Under the pieces are notes generated by a model that did no database searches, was not told the origin of the DNA, and was given only the letters and a program-made list of their open reading frames with translations. Position numbers and translations under genes: made by a program. DNA of 60,979 bases, from assembly GCF_020251205.1 (NCBI RefSeq), contig NZ_JAIWYX010000018.1, forward strand, positions 1 to 60,979. The letters are read 5' to 3'. The DNA comes from Arthrobacter sp. M4 (lineage in GTDB: Bacteria > Actinomycetota > Actinomycetes > Actinomycetales > Micrococcaceae). Positions 26,012-35,259 of this stretch are shown here, piece after piece. Each line of letters starts with the position of its first letter. Position 1 is the stretch's first letter.

Positions 26012-26887
26012 ATGCAACCCATTGCCTATGCCGCGATGCTCGCCATTGTGGCGCCCGTGAGCTGGATGGTCTGGCTGGTAGTCACCGGAGACCGGGCAGG
26101 GCTTCAAAACATCCGCCAAAACCTGGGTCAACGCAAGGCTGCGGCAGCCCAGAACCTGCCATTATCACAGCGCTATTCGGAGTTCTCCCGTCAACTCGCG
26201 CCGGCTGGCTACGTCGGATGGCTCGACCAACAACTGGCCGGCGCGGGACGCCCGAAAGAATGGCCGCTGGGCCGTGTCCTTATGATCAAGCCACTTCTGG
26301 CGTTGGCAGGGGCTATCGTCGGGATCTTGATCATCATCGGTGATCCCGCACCGCTGAAAGTGTTGATCGCCCTCGCAGCTGTTGCCTTCGCCTATTTCGC
26401 GCCGGACCTGATCATCCGTTCCACGGCGCAAAAGCGCCGGGAAGCCATCCGTCTGGAATTGCCAAATTCCTTGGACCAAATGTTGATTGCTGTCCAGGCT
26501 GGCTTGGGCTTCGAAGCAGCAATGGCCCGAGCAGCACAGAACGGGCGCGGGCCCCTGGCAGATGAATTCATTAGAACTCTGCAGGATATTCAGGTGGGTC
26601 GTACGCGAAAGGAAGCCTACCTGGCAATGGCGGAGCGCATCGACGTTCCCGATGTCCGGAGCTTCATTCGGGCAGTTGTCCAGGCCGATGCCTACGGAAT
26701 TGCAATCGCGAAGGTCTTGAAGGCCCAGGCCGAGGAAATGCGTCTGAAGCGTAAGCAAAGAGCGGAAGAGCACGCCATGAAGATCCCGGTGAAGATCCTT
26801 TTCCCACTGATCTTCTGCATCTTCCCGACGTTGTTCATCATTCTCATGGGCCCCGCGGTCATGGGCATTATCAAGGCATTCTCATGA
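26012..26887 (+). CDS. tadC: TadC inner-membrane pilus platform protein, locus 1
   Basis: 291 residues, a second GspF-type protein that pairs with TadB. The core is LPNSLDQMLIAVQAGLGFEA followed by DEFIRTLQDIQVGRTRKEAY, and the C-terminal hydrophobic hairpin is FPLIFCIFPTLFIILMGPAV. AGGAGG lies 5 bp before ATG 26012. The stop overlaps the start of a third Flp-like gene by 4 bp, an unusual place for a pilin. Confidence 0.92.
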   Translation: MQPIAYAAMLAIVAPVSWMVWLVVTGDRAGLQNIRQNLGQRKAAAAQNLPLSQRYSEFSRQLAPAGYVGWLDQQLAGAGRPKEWPLGRVLMIKPLLALAGAIVGILIIIGDPAPLKVLIALAAVAFAYFAPDLIIRSTAQKRREAIRLELPNSLDQMLIAVQAGLGFEAAMARAAQNGRGPLADEFIRTLQDIQVGRTRKEAYLAMAERIDVPDVRSFIRAVVQADAYGIAIAKVLKAQAEEMRLKRKQRAEEHAMKIPVKILFPLIFCIFPTLFIILMGPAVMGIIKAFS

Positions 26888-27105
26888 AAGCGGCGGCAGC
26901 CTTGGAAAAGATGTCGGCTTGGGTAAAGGCCGTCGTAGGCCGCGCCCTGACAGCCGAACGAGGAGCAGTTGCCACGGAATACGGCATCTTGACTGGCCTC
27001 ATCGCGATCGTCTTAGTGGCCGGCGTGGGACTTTTTGGAACAGCCCTCAGCAGCTACTTCAATTACCTCGTAACTGGCGTCAGGACAGCCCTCGGAATTC
27101 CATAG
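26884..27105 (+). CDS. Third Flp-like prepilin, end of locus 1
   Basis: 73 residues with the Flp processing pattern TAERG/AVATEYGILTG, so Glu +5 and Tyr +6 are kept, then a hydrophobic helix IAIVLVAGVGLFGTAL. The leader is longer and the sequence diverges from the two tandem pilins. Coupling to tadC (ATGA) and lack of its own promoter suggest a low-level minor pilin rather than the main subunit. Two hairpins and a terminator follow. Confidence 0.88.
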   Translation: MKAAAALEKMSAWVKAVVGRALTAERGAVATEYGILTGLIAIVLVAGVGLFGTALSSYFNYLVTGVRTALGIP

Positions 27106-27135
27106 ACGCAGAGTGTGAGTTCCCACAGACTGGGC

Positions 27136-27206
27136 CACCGCCGGTACCCAGAGCCGGCGGTGTTCCCAACAGGCCCTCTTCCGGTACCCAGAGCCGGAAG
27201 AGGGCC
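27136..27206. repeat. Twin hairpins with identical core and loop
   Basis: Hairpin 1 spans 27136-27162 with stem CACCGCCGG. Hairpin 2 spans 27172-27206 with stem GGCCCTCTTCCGG. Both share the 17-nt core CCGGTACCCAGAGCCGG, that is the same 9-nt loop closed by the same 4 bp, while the outer stem bases differ yet still pair perfectly. Confidence 0.8.
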
Positions 27207-27240
27207 ATCTAAGTTCATCCAGCCCTCAGCAATGAATCTC

Positions 27241-27273
27241 ATGCCCCGAACCTCAAGGTTCGGGGCATTTTTT
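27241..27273 (+). terminator. Intrinsic terminator of tad locus 1
   Basis: Perfect 12-bp stem ATGCCCCGAACC / GGTTCGGGGCAT with loop TCAA, followed by TTTTTT. Confidence 0.92.
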
Positions 27274-27338
27274 GCGCCACAAATGCGCCACAAACGCACA
27301 AAATCCGGAGTAAACCCTCAAGACTTCCACCCGAGAAA

Positions 27339-27371
27339 CCTCAAGAAAACCACAAGAACACCACAAGAAAA
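27339..27371 (+). promoter_or_regulatory. Three 11-bp direct repeats before tad locus 2
   Basis: Three consecutive units of the form CCNCAAGAANA (27339-27349, 27350-27360, 27361-27371). One-turn spacing on one DNA face is typical of OmpR-family response regulator sites. An OmpR-type regulator is encoded 8 kb downstream. Confidence 0.4.
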
Positions 27372-27504
27372 GCGCAGCTTGCCAAGGCTTCCCACAGGAT
27401 GTCCCTAACTCCCAACCACAGCGGGAAAACCGGCCCTACCTTTATTTCAGCGCTGGTGAACGGGCCAGCCGCCCCCAACAAAACTCGCTCAGGAGTCAAT
27501 AAAA

Positions 27505-27732
27505 ATGCTTACCACCCTCTCCACCCTCGCAACCCGCTTTACCCGCAACGAAAAGGGCGCCACCGCCGTCGAATACGGCATCATGGTGGGCCTCATCGCC
27601 GTCGTGATCATCGTGGCTGTCACTTTGCTCGGTACGACTCTCCAGGACTTGTTCGTTCAGGTTCAGTGTTCCGTCAGCGGTGGCACCTACACCGCAGGTG
27701 CAGCCGGCGCCGCCGGCACCTGCGCACCGTAA
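27505..27732 (+). CDS. flp: Flp-type prepilin of locus 2
   Basis: 75 residues. Leader MLTTLSTLATRFTRNEKG is cut before ATAVEYGIMVG (Glu +5, Tyr +6), followed by helix LIAVVIIVAVTLLGTTL. Unlike the locus 1 pilins it has a C-terminal extension with two Cys residues (VQCSVSGG and GTCAP) and Gly/Ala repeats, which could form a disulfide at the fibre surface. AGGAG lies upstream of ATG 27505. A strong hairpin separates it from tadE. Confidence 0.94.
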   Translation: MLTTLSTLATRFTRNEKGATAVEYGIMVGLIAVVIIVAVTLLGTTLQDLFVQVQCSVSGGTYTAGAAGAAGTCAP

Positions 27733-27785
27733 GGAACGCGCATCAACAAAGCCTGTCCGCTGGGGGCAGGCAGGGCACGGCAGTA

Positions 27786-27814
27786 GTGGCGGCGGCCCAA
27801 AGGGTCGCCGCCAC
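27786..27814 (+). other. Strong hairpin between flp and tadE of locus 2
   Basis: Stem GTGGCGGCGGCCC pairs with GGGTCGCCGCCAC (one G-U pair) around an AAA loop. No T-run follows, so it is more likely a barrier that protects the 3' end of flp mRNA or slows read-through than a full terminator. It matches in position the terminator between flp and tadE of locus 1. Confidence 0.7.
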
Positions 27815-27865
27815 AGCCTTGGGGGGCTGCCGTACCAACGAACTACAGACTGGTCAGGGAGAAAA

Positions 27866-28240
27866 ATGCGCAGGGACAAAGAACGCGGAGCCGTGGCGGT
27901 TGAATTCGCCATCGTTGCCCCGATCCTCGTCCTGTTGCTCATGGGCATCATGGAATACGGCCGCGCCTATAACGCCCAGGTCTCCCTTACCAATGCCGCC
28001 CGCGAAGGCGTCCGCGTGATGGCCGTCAACAACAACCAGACCACGGCAAAGACAGCAGCCAAGAACGCGGCCGTCTCCCTCTCCCCCGCCCTGACCGACA
28101 GCAACATCGCCTTCAGCGCTGCCAGCTGCACCACCGGCGCCCAGATGACGGTGACCATCACCTACTCGCTCAGCACCCTGACCGGCATAGCCGGTCCCTT
28201 CACCATGAAAGGCAAGGGGGTCATGCTGTGCGGCGGCTGA
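27866..28240 (+). CDS. tadE: TadE-like pseudopilin, locus 2
   Basis: 124 residues. The N-terminus RRDKERGAVAVEFAIVAPIL has the prepilin cleavage pattern and the helix LVLLLMGIMEYGRAYN. A Cys pair in the outer domain (SCTTG and MLCGG) matches the locus 1 protein. ATG 27866 has AGGGAG 5 bp upstream; the open frame reaching back to 27680 lacks a better site. It overlaps tadG by 13 bp, as in locus 1. Confidence 0.88.
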   Translation: MRRDKERGAVAVEFAIVAPILVLLLMGIMEYGRAYNAQVSLTNAAREGVRVMAVNNNQTTAKTAAKNAAVSLSPALTDSNIAFSAASCTTGAQMTVTITYSLSTLTGIAGPFTMKGKGVMLCGG

Positions 28241-29277
28241 TAAACCTGCTAAAGGACAACAAGAACGACGGCGAGCGCGGCGGTGTGATTGTCATTGTCG
28301 CCATTGCGATGGTGGTCCTGTTGGGCTTCACCGCCATAGCAGTGGACGTCGGCATGCTCTATTCCGAAAAAGCCCAGCTAAAGAATGGTTCCGATGCGGC
28401 GGCGCTCGCCATCGCCCAGAAGTGCGCCAAGAATTCTTTGGACACCGACTGCACCACATCCTCCACCCTCGCCAAGACCATCGCCAACGGAAACGCTGTA
28501 GATGGTCTGAGCAACATCAAGTCGGTGGCACTCGACAAGACGAACAGAACCGTCACGGTGACGGCGGGCGCCCAGGAACAGGGGCACGCGGCCAACAGCG
28601 TGTCACTCAAATTTGCCCAGATCTTCGGCATGGAAAGTGCGGAAGTCACCACGGCCTCCACCGTCCAATGGGGCAGCCCCACAGCTGGTCCGGTTATCTT
28701 TCCGCTGGTCTTCTCGGTGTGCCAGGTCAACGGAATGGTGGACGGCGCTACGCAGCGAATCCAAAACCACACCTCGGGCAACAATGCGTCGTGCAACCTT
28801 GGGCCGGCCGGTAAGACCGTTCCCGGCGGGTTCGCCTGGATCACCCAGAATCCCGGAAGCTGCGGCGGCAGCGTCGATATCGACGTCAACAAGAGCGTCG
28901 GCGAAACCGGTGGTGACGCACCTTCAAACTGCGCCGGCATTGCGGGTCAATGGGCGGCGGAACTGACAGCGGGCAGGCCAGTCGTCGTTCTCTTTCCCGT
29001 CTACAACGACGTGATCGGTACCGGCAATAGCGCCTCCTACGATCTGGTGGCCTTCGCGGCCTTCAGCGTCAAGGGCTGGAAATTCGCTTCCGGAAACGGC
29101 ACTAATGCCGCCCTGATTTTCCATAACACCAATAACGATGTGGGGAGCTCCCTTGCCTGCACCGGCAGCTGCCGCGGCATCATCGGAAGTTTCGTCAAAT
29201 ATGTGTCCCTCGCGGACGGCTACAAGCTCGGCCCCGTCAGCCCTTACGGCGCAACCGTCGTGAAATTTAGTAGCTGA
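28228..29277 (+). CDS. tadG: TadG-like pilus assembly protein, locus 2
   Basis: 349 residues; GTG 28228 lies in the end of tadE. The N-terminal helix VIVIVAIAMVVLLGFTAIAVD is followed by DVGMLYSEKAQLKNGSDAAAL, the same signature as in locus 1. The outer domain shares GPVIFPLVFSVCQVNG-like and VPGGFAWI motifs with its relative (there IIPGGFAWL) and has several conserved Cys residues. It probably anchors or caps the second pilus. Confidence 0.85.
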   Translation: MRRLINLLKDNKNDGERGGVIVIVAIAMVVLLGFTAIAVDVGMLYSEKAQLKNGSDAAALAIAQKCAKNSLDTDCTTSSTLAKTIANGNAVDGLSNIKSVALDKTNRTVTVTAGAQEQGHAANSVSLKFAQIFGMESAEVTTASTVQWGSPTAGPVIFPLVFSVCQVNGMVDGATQRIQNHTSGNNASCNLGPAGKTVPGGFAWITQNPGSCGGSVDIDVNKSVGETGGDAPSNCAGIAGQWAAELTAGRPVVVLFPVYNDVIGTGNSASYDLVAFAAFSVKGWKFASGNGTNAALIFHNTNNDVGSSLACTGSCRGIIGSFVKYVSLADGYKLGPVSPYGATVVKFSS

Positions 29278-29325
29278 TTCCACAATGCACCAAACCCCAA
29301 CACCAGCATTACAGGAGAAAAAGTC

Positions 29326-30096
29326 ATGAAGTCACGCCTGATCGCCGGCCTGGCAGCGGTGCTGCTCGCCGTCGTCGGAGCCGTGCTGACTTTCGGCTAC
29401 GCCCAAGGCGCCGATCAGCGCGCCGTCAAGAACCTCGACCCCGTGGCGGTGCTGGTCGTCAAGAAGGCCATCCCCGCCGGGACTCCGGTGGAGTCCATCA
29501 AGTCCTCGGTGGCCACCGAACAGCTGCCGGGCACCGCCGTCGCGAAATCCGCCCTGAAGACCCTCGACGGACAGGATGGCAAGGTGACCTCAGCCGACCT
29601 TGTGGTCGGCGAGCAACTGGTGTCGGAGCGTCTGGTGGCCCAGTCCGAACTCAAGACGCCGGGCTCCGTGACCGTCCCGAAGGGCCTTCTGGAAGTGTCC
29701 TTCCAGGTGGAGCCGCAACGCATCATCGGCGGCCGGCTTAGCCCGGGAGAGCACGTCGGCATCTTCATCTCCATGGAAAAGGGCGGCATCGAGGCAAAGG
29801 CGGACAAGGAAACCACCCAGCTTTCCATCCGCAAGGCCCTGGTTACCGCCGTCCAGCGGGCACCTGAAGCCGCCACGGCGAAAGCGAAGTCAGGTACGCA
29901 ATCAAACTCCGGCCAGGAGCAACAGGACACCACCCTCCCCACTGGCTCGCTGCTGGTGACGGTCGCGGTGTCCGACGCCGAGGCCTCCAAGATCGTTTTC
30001 GCCGCCGAATACGCCAGCATCTGGGTCGGCAAGGAACAAACCGACAGCTCAGACAACCACCCCGGTATCATCCAGCGCAGTGAGGTTTACCGATGA
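29326..30096 (+). CDS. cpaB: CpaB/RcpC-like pilus assembly protein, locus 2
   Basis: 256 residues: N-terminal helix LIAGLAAVLLAVVGAVLTFG, SAF domain (VLVVKKAIPAGTPVESIKSS) and RcpC domain with VPKGLLEVSFQVEPQRIIGG. ATG 29326 has AGGAG upstream after a 48-bp gap from tadG, the longest gap within this locus, so a secondary promoter is possible. The stop overlaps tadZ by 4 bp. Confidence 0.86.
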   Translation: MKSRLIAGLAAVLLAVVGAVLTFGYAQGADQRAVKNLDPVAVLVVKKAIPAGTPVESIKSSVATEQLPGTAVAKSALKTLDGQDGKVTSADLVVGEQLVSERLVAQSELKTPGSVTVPKGLLEVSFQVEPQRIIGGRLSPGEHVGIFISMEKGGIEAKADKETTQLSIRKALVTAVQRAPEAATAKAKSGTQSNSGQEQQDTTLPTGSLLVTVAVSDAEASKIVFAAEYASIWVGKEQTDSSDNHPGIIQRSEVYR

Positions 30097-31307
30097 GCCG
30101 CTTCATCCTCATCACGCCGAGCACCGAGTTCGACGCCCAGCTCCGTCAGGCCGTCGCCGGACTCCAGGGCAGCGTGCGGACGTTCGCCACGGACATGCTG
30201 CCCGACGATCCCCAGCAACTCCTGGCACCCTCCCCTGTCGCCACCCCGGCGGAGCCGGCCGCAGAAATGCTTGAGGTTGTTGTCCTGGGTCCCGGGCTGC
30301 GGGTGGACGATGCCCTGCGCTTCGCCACGGTGCTGGACGTGTGCTGGCCCGAGGTCAGCGTAGTCCTGGTAGCCGAATCGGAGCCTTCCCTGGTCCTGCA
30401 GGCCATGCGCTCCGGTGTCCGCGAAATCCTGAGCCAAGGCTCGGACCCTGCACAGGTGCGCGTCCTGCTTGAGCGTGCCTGCCAGTACCACGCAAGCCGA
30501 CGCCGGACCTCCGCGCCCGCCTCTTCGGAGACCGGCAGGGGCAAGGTGATCGGTGTCTTCTCCCCCAAGGGCGGAGTCGGCAAGACCACCATCGCCACCA
30601 ACCTCGCCGTGGGACTGGGTCGCATCACTCCCATGCGCGTTTGCATTGTGGACCTGGACCTGCAGTTCGGCGACGTTGCCTCCGCCCTTTACCTCAACCC
30701 GGAGCACACAGTCACCGACGCCGTCACTCCGGCGGCCAGCCGTGACCCGCTGGTGCTGAAGGCGTTCCTTACCGTACACCCGGCTGGCTTTTACGCCATC
30801 TGCGCCCCGGACAACCCCGTGGACGCGGACAACATCACGCCCGAACAGATTGGCCACCTGCTCACCCAGCTCGCCGATGAGTTCGACTACGTTGTGGTGG
30901 ACACTGCGCCCGGCCTTCCCGAAGTGGGACTGGCCGCGTTGGAAAAGTGCACCGACGCCATCTGGGTCAGCGGAATGGATGTCCCGGGCGCCCGTGGCCT
31001 TCGCTCCGGCCTTGGCATCCTGCGCCAACTGGACCTGCTTCCGGAAAACCGACACATGGTCCTCAACATGGCCGACTCGAAGGTCGGGCTCACGGTGGAG
31101 GACCTCGAGTCAACCATCGGGGCACCAGTGGACATCAGCATTCCGCGCTCCCGCGCCATCGCCCTATCGACCAACCGCGGCATCCCCCTGCTGCAGGACC
31201 AACGCAAGGATCCTGCCGCGAAATGCCTCCACGGCCTGGTCCAGCGCTTCCATCCGGACTGGCACTCCACGCCAGCCAGGAAACTGCATCGAAGGGTGGT
31301 CATCTAA
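30093..31307 (+). CDS. tadZ: TadZ/CpaE-like pilus-localising ATPase, locus 2
   Basis: 404 residues. An N-terminal receiver-like domain leads to the MinD-type ATPase with VFSPKGGVGKTTIATNLAVG, CIVDLDLQFGDVASALYLNP and VVVDTAPGLPE. It is similar to the locus 1 protein along its length, including LRQLDLLPENRHMVLNMADS, so the two arose by duplication. It precedes tadA with no gap. Confidence 0.9.
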   Translation: MSRFILITPSTEFDAQLRQAVAGLQGSVRTFATDMLPDDPQQLLAPSPVATPAEPAAEMLEVVVLGPGLRVDDALRFATVLDVCWPEVSVVLVAESEPSLVLQAMRSGVREILSQGSDPAQVRVLLERACQYHASRRRTSAPASSETGRGKVIGVFSPKGGVGKTTIATNLAVGLGRITPMRVCIVDLDLQFGDVASALYLNPEHTVTDAVTPAASRDPLVLKAFLTVHPAGFYAICAPDNPVDADNITPEQIGHLLTQLADEFDYVVVDTAPGLPEVGLAALEKCTDAIWVSGMDVPGARGLRSGLGILRQLDLLPENRHMVLNMADSKVGLTVEDLESTIGAPVDISIPRSRAIALSTNRGIPLLQDQRKDPAAKCLHGLVQRFHPDWHSTPARKLHRRVVI

Positions 31308-32816
<1,509 letters not shown>

Positions 32817-32822
32817 CAGACA

Positions 32823-33755
32823 ATGATGCTGGCTGTCGGTACCGTGCTCTTCCTTGCGGCCGCCGTCCTGTTTGGTGTCGCCTTCGTGATCCCGCGCTCT
32901 CCTGCTGTCCCGCTTGACCGGCGGCGGCCGTTCGAGCTTGACCAGACCTCAACGTTCACGCGCCTGGCGGGTTCCACGGTCCAAGCGCTCGACCGCCAAC
33001 TGGCTGGCGGCAAGCTGCGCTGGTTCAACCAGGAGGCCTTGGAGAAGGCCGGGCTGCGGATGAAGCAGGCCGAGTTCCTGGCGCTGGTAGTTTCAGGGGC
33101 AGTGGTTCTGGCTTTGGCCGGTCTCATCGTGGCAGGCCCGGTGCTGGCCGTGGTGCTGGCCCTGCTGGCTCCGTTGCTAGGGCAGCTGGTGCTGTCCTTC
33201 CTGGCGGGCCGCCGTCGTTCTGCCTTCGACGAGCAGCTTGGCGATACCTTGCAGCTCCTGTCCGGAGGTTTGCGTGCAGGCCACAGTGTGCTGCGGGCAA
33301 TCGACGCCGCAGCCGCCGAATCCCAGAGCCCCACCTCCGAAGAAATGCGCCGCGTGATCACGGAAACGAGCCTTGGCAGGGACCTGCTTGCGTCCCTCAA
33401 CGACACTGCTTTGCGGATGAAAAACGAGGACTTCGTCTGGGTTGCCCAGGCTATCCAGATCAACCGGGAGGTGGGTGGCAACCTTGCCGAGGTCCTCGAC
33501 CAGGTGAACGAAACCATCCGGGAACGGGCCGAAATCAAGGGCCACATCAAAGCCCTTGCCGCGGAGGGCAAGTTCTCCGCTTACATCCTGATCGCGCTGC
33601 CGATTGGCATCGTCGTCATGCTGCTGATGGTTAACCCGAAGTACATGGACGTGATGTTCACCCATCCCCTTGGTTGGGCAATGATCATCGCTTCGCTTGT
33701 GCTGATGACCATCGGAAGCCTGTGGATGCGCAAGATTATCAACCTGAAGTTCTGA
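32823..33755 (+). CDS. tadB: TadB inner-membrane pilus platform protein, locus 2
   Basis: 310 residues, GspF/T2SF domain with GRRRSAFDEQLGDTLQLLSG and GLRAGHSVLRAIDAAAAESQ. Hydrophobic pairs lie at the N-terminus, near residues 80-125 and at the C-terminus. Two adjacent ATG codons (32823 and 32826) are possible starts. It lies 6 bp after tadA and 7 bp before tadC. Confidence 0.92.
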   Translation: MMLAVGTVLFLAAAVLFGVAFVIPRSPAVPLDRRRPFELDQTSTFTRLAGSTVQALDRQLAGGKLRWFNQEALEKAGLRMKQAEFLALVVSGAVVLALAGLIVAGPVLAVVLALLAPLLGQLVLSFLAGRRRSAFDEQLGDTLQLLSGGLRAGHSVLRAIDAAAAESQSPTSEEMRRVITETSLGRDLLASLNDTALRMKNEDFVWVAQAIQINREVGGNLAEVLDQVNETIRERAEIKGHIKALAAEGKFSAYILIALPIGIVVMLLMVNPKYMDVMFTHPLGWAMIIASLVLMTIGSLWMRKIINLKF

Positions 33756-33762
33756 GTGGACA

Positions 33763-34647
33763 ATGAATCCCTTGATGCTTGCCTGCCTCCTGCTGGTATC
33801 CGTTCCGATCGGCTACCTAAGCTGGTCCCTTCTCATCGTCGACCGCCGTGGACGCAAGGCCACCCAGGCGCTCCTGACCCGGGGTCAGGACGTCGTCGCC
33901 GTGCCACGCAAGGCGCCCGGGCAGCTGTTGTCAACGCTGGGTCGGGCGCTCACGCCACCGGCCTACGTTCGCTGGCTCGACCGTATGCTCTCCCTCGCTG
34001 GGCGGCCCACAGCGTGGCCCCTGGGACGCGTACTCGTCGCCAAGCCACTCCTGGGCGTCATCGGTGCATCGCTGGGCGTGCTGATCGGTTCAAGCAACAA
34101 GGCACCGATCATCAAAATCGTGGCCATCTTTGTGTTCCTGCTCGGCTATTTCCTGCTGGACCTGCTGATCTACAGCAAAAGTATGGAACGCCAAAAGGCC
34201 ATACGACTGGAACTCGCAAATACCCTAGATCAGATGCTGATTTCCGTAGAAGCCGGCCTCGGGTTTGAAGGCGCGATGGCGCGGGCCGGAGAAAACGGTA
34301 AAGGTCCCCTGGCCGAGGAACTGGTCCGGACCCTTCAGGACATGCAGGTAGGCCGCAGCCGCAAGGAGTCCTACCTAGCCTTGGCGGAGCGCACCAACAT
34401 TCCAGAGCTGCGCAGTTTTGTCCAAGCAGTGGTTCAGGCCGACACCTATGGAATTGCAATCGGCAGGGTCCTTCGCGTCCAAGCCAAGGTCATGCGCGTA
34501 AAGCGGCGTCAGCGGGCCGAGGAAAAAGCCATGAAACTTCCCGTTGCCATTCTTTTCCCGCTGCTGTTCTTCATCTTCCCGGTCCTGTTTATCGCAATTC
34601 TTGGACCGGCAGTCATTAATACCGTGGTTCAGTTCAGCGGCCAGTAG
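33763..34647 (+). CDS. tadC: TadC inner-membrane pilus platform protein, locus 2
   Basis: 294 residues with the second GspF-type core ANTLDQMLISVEAGLGFEGA and EELVRTLQDMQVGRSRKESY, and a C-terminal hydrophobic hairpin. It closes the set shared with locus 1. No Flp-like gene overlaps its end as in locus 1; instead a small open frame with an excellent ribosome site follows. Confidence 0.92.
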   Translation: MNPLMLACLLLVSVPIGYLSWSLLIVDRRGRKATQALLTRGQDVVAVPRKAPGQLLSTLGRALTPPAYVRWLDRMLSLAGRPTAWPLGRVLVAKPLLGVIGASLGVLIGSSNKAPIIKIVAIFVFLLGYFLLDLLIYSKSMERQKAIRLELANTLDQMLISVEAGLGFEGAMARAGENGKGPLAEELVRTLQDMQVGRSRKESYLALAERTNIPELRSFVQAVVQADTYGIAIGRVLRVQAKVMRVKRRQRAEEKAMKLPVAILFPLLFFIFPVLFIAILGPAVINTVVQFSGQ

Positions 34648-34656
34648 GAGGTGGCC

Positions 34657-34773
34657 GTGCTTCACTCCGCAAACCAGCATCGCATTACCCGCTTTGCCAA
34701 TGACTATCAAGGAAGGCTCAAAGTTTACACAGGATACGCCCGAGATCGGTTTTTTCCTCCGTTCAGAAAGTAG
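34657..34773 (+). CDS. Candidate 38-residue small basic protein
   Basis: Too short for usual gene calling. AGGAGG lies 5 bp before GTG 34657, one of the best ribosome sites in the window, and the frame runs for 38 codons to TAG 34771-34773. The peptide begins (M)LHSANQHRITRFANDYQG and ends RFFPPFRK; it is basic and rich in aromatic residues and has no clear membrane helix. It starts 9 bp after tadC and would be co-translated with it. No function is proposed. It could instead be an untranslated spacer. Confidence 0.4.
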   Translation: MLHSANQHRITRFANDYQGRLKVYTGYARDRFFPPFRK

Positions 34774-34782
34774 CCTTATTCC

Positions 34783-35238
34783 ATGTCCCTTCCAGGCGCT
34801 GAGCTCAGCAGCGAATTCTCGGATCCCGATGACTCGTCACCGGCTGCCGTTGCTGCGCCCGCGCCTGCTGCGCCTGATGGAGCACCCCCCTTGCTTGACC
34901 TCACCGCAATCCAGACCCTGGAAGACCAGCTGGATAATCCCTTGACTGCACGTGCATTTGTCCTTGGCTTCACGCAATTGTGGGAGAAGCGTTTCAAGGC
35001 CCTCGCCACGGCGATCGCCAACCACGATTCCGTCGCGGCCTTGGAAGCGATCCTAAGCGTCCGGACGTCCGCCGCCATGGTGGGTGGCGTCCAGTTAGCC
35101 CATCTCGCTGCGACCGTCGAGGACGTTGTTCGCACCCGTGACGTCCAACAGGCCGGAACCATGCTCGCTCGACTCGATGACTGTGGCAGGGCCACTGTGG
35201 CTGAACTGCAGTCCAGCTACGTCCTGCGAAACGCCTGA
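34783..35238 (+). CDS. Hpt-like phosphotransfer domain protein lacking the phospho-histidine
   Basis: 151 residues: an Ala/Pro-rich head of about 40 residues and then a four-helix Hpt-like domain (residues 45-145). The expected AHxLKGSAANVG motif reads AILSVRTSAAMVG, with Leu91 where the phosphorylated His should be, while the flanking LAHLAATVEDVVR helix fits well. It therefore probably cannot carry phosphate and may act by binding the neighbouring regulator or kinase. It lies between tad locus 2 and the two-component genes. The assignment rests on motif alignment by eye. Confidence 0.6.
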   Translation: MSLPGAELSSEFSDPDDSSPAAVAAPAPAAPDGAPPLLDLTAIQTLEDQLDNPLTARAFVLGFTQLWEKRFKALATAIANHDSVAALEAILSVRTSAAMVGGVQLAHLAATVEDVVRTRDVQQAGTMLARLDDCGRATVAELQSSYVLRNA

Positions 35239-35259
35239 CCGCCGCTCTCCGCCCAAGGC

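Larger units (their letters stand above)
27106..27504. other. Region between the two tad loci
   Basis: About 400 bp without a gene. From left to right it holds twin hairpins with the same loop (27136-27206), an intrinsic terminator (27241-27273), three 11-bp direct repeats (27339-27371), and the presumed promoter of locus 2. Confidence 0.7.
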
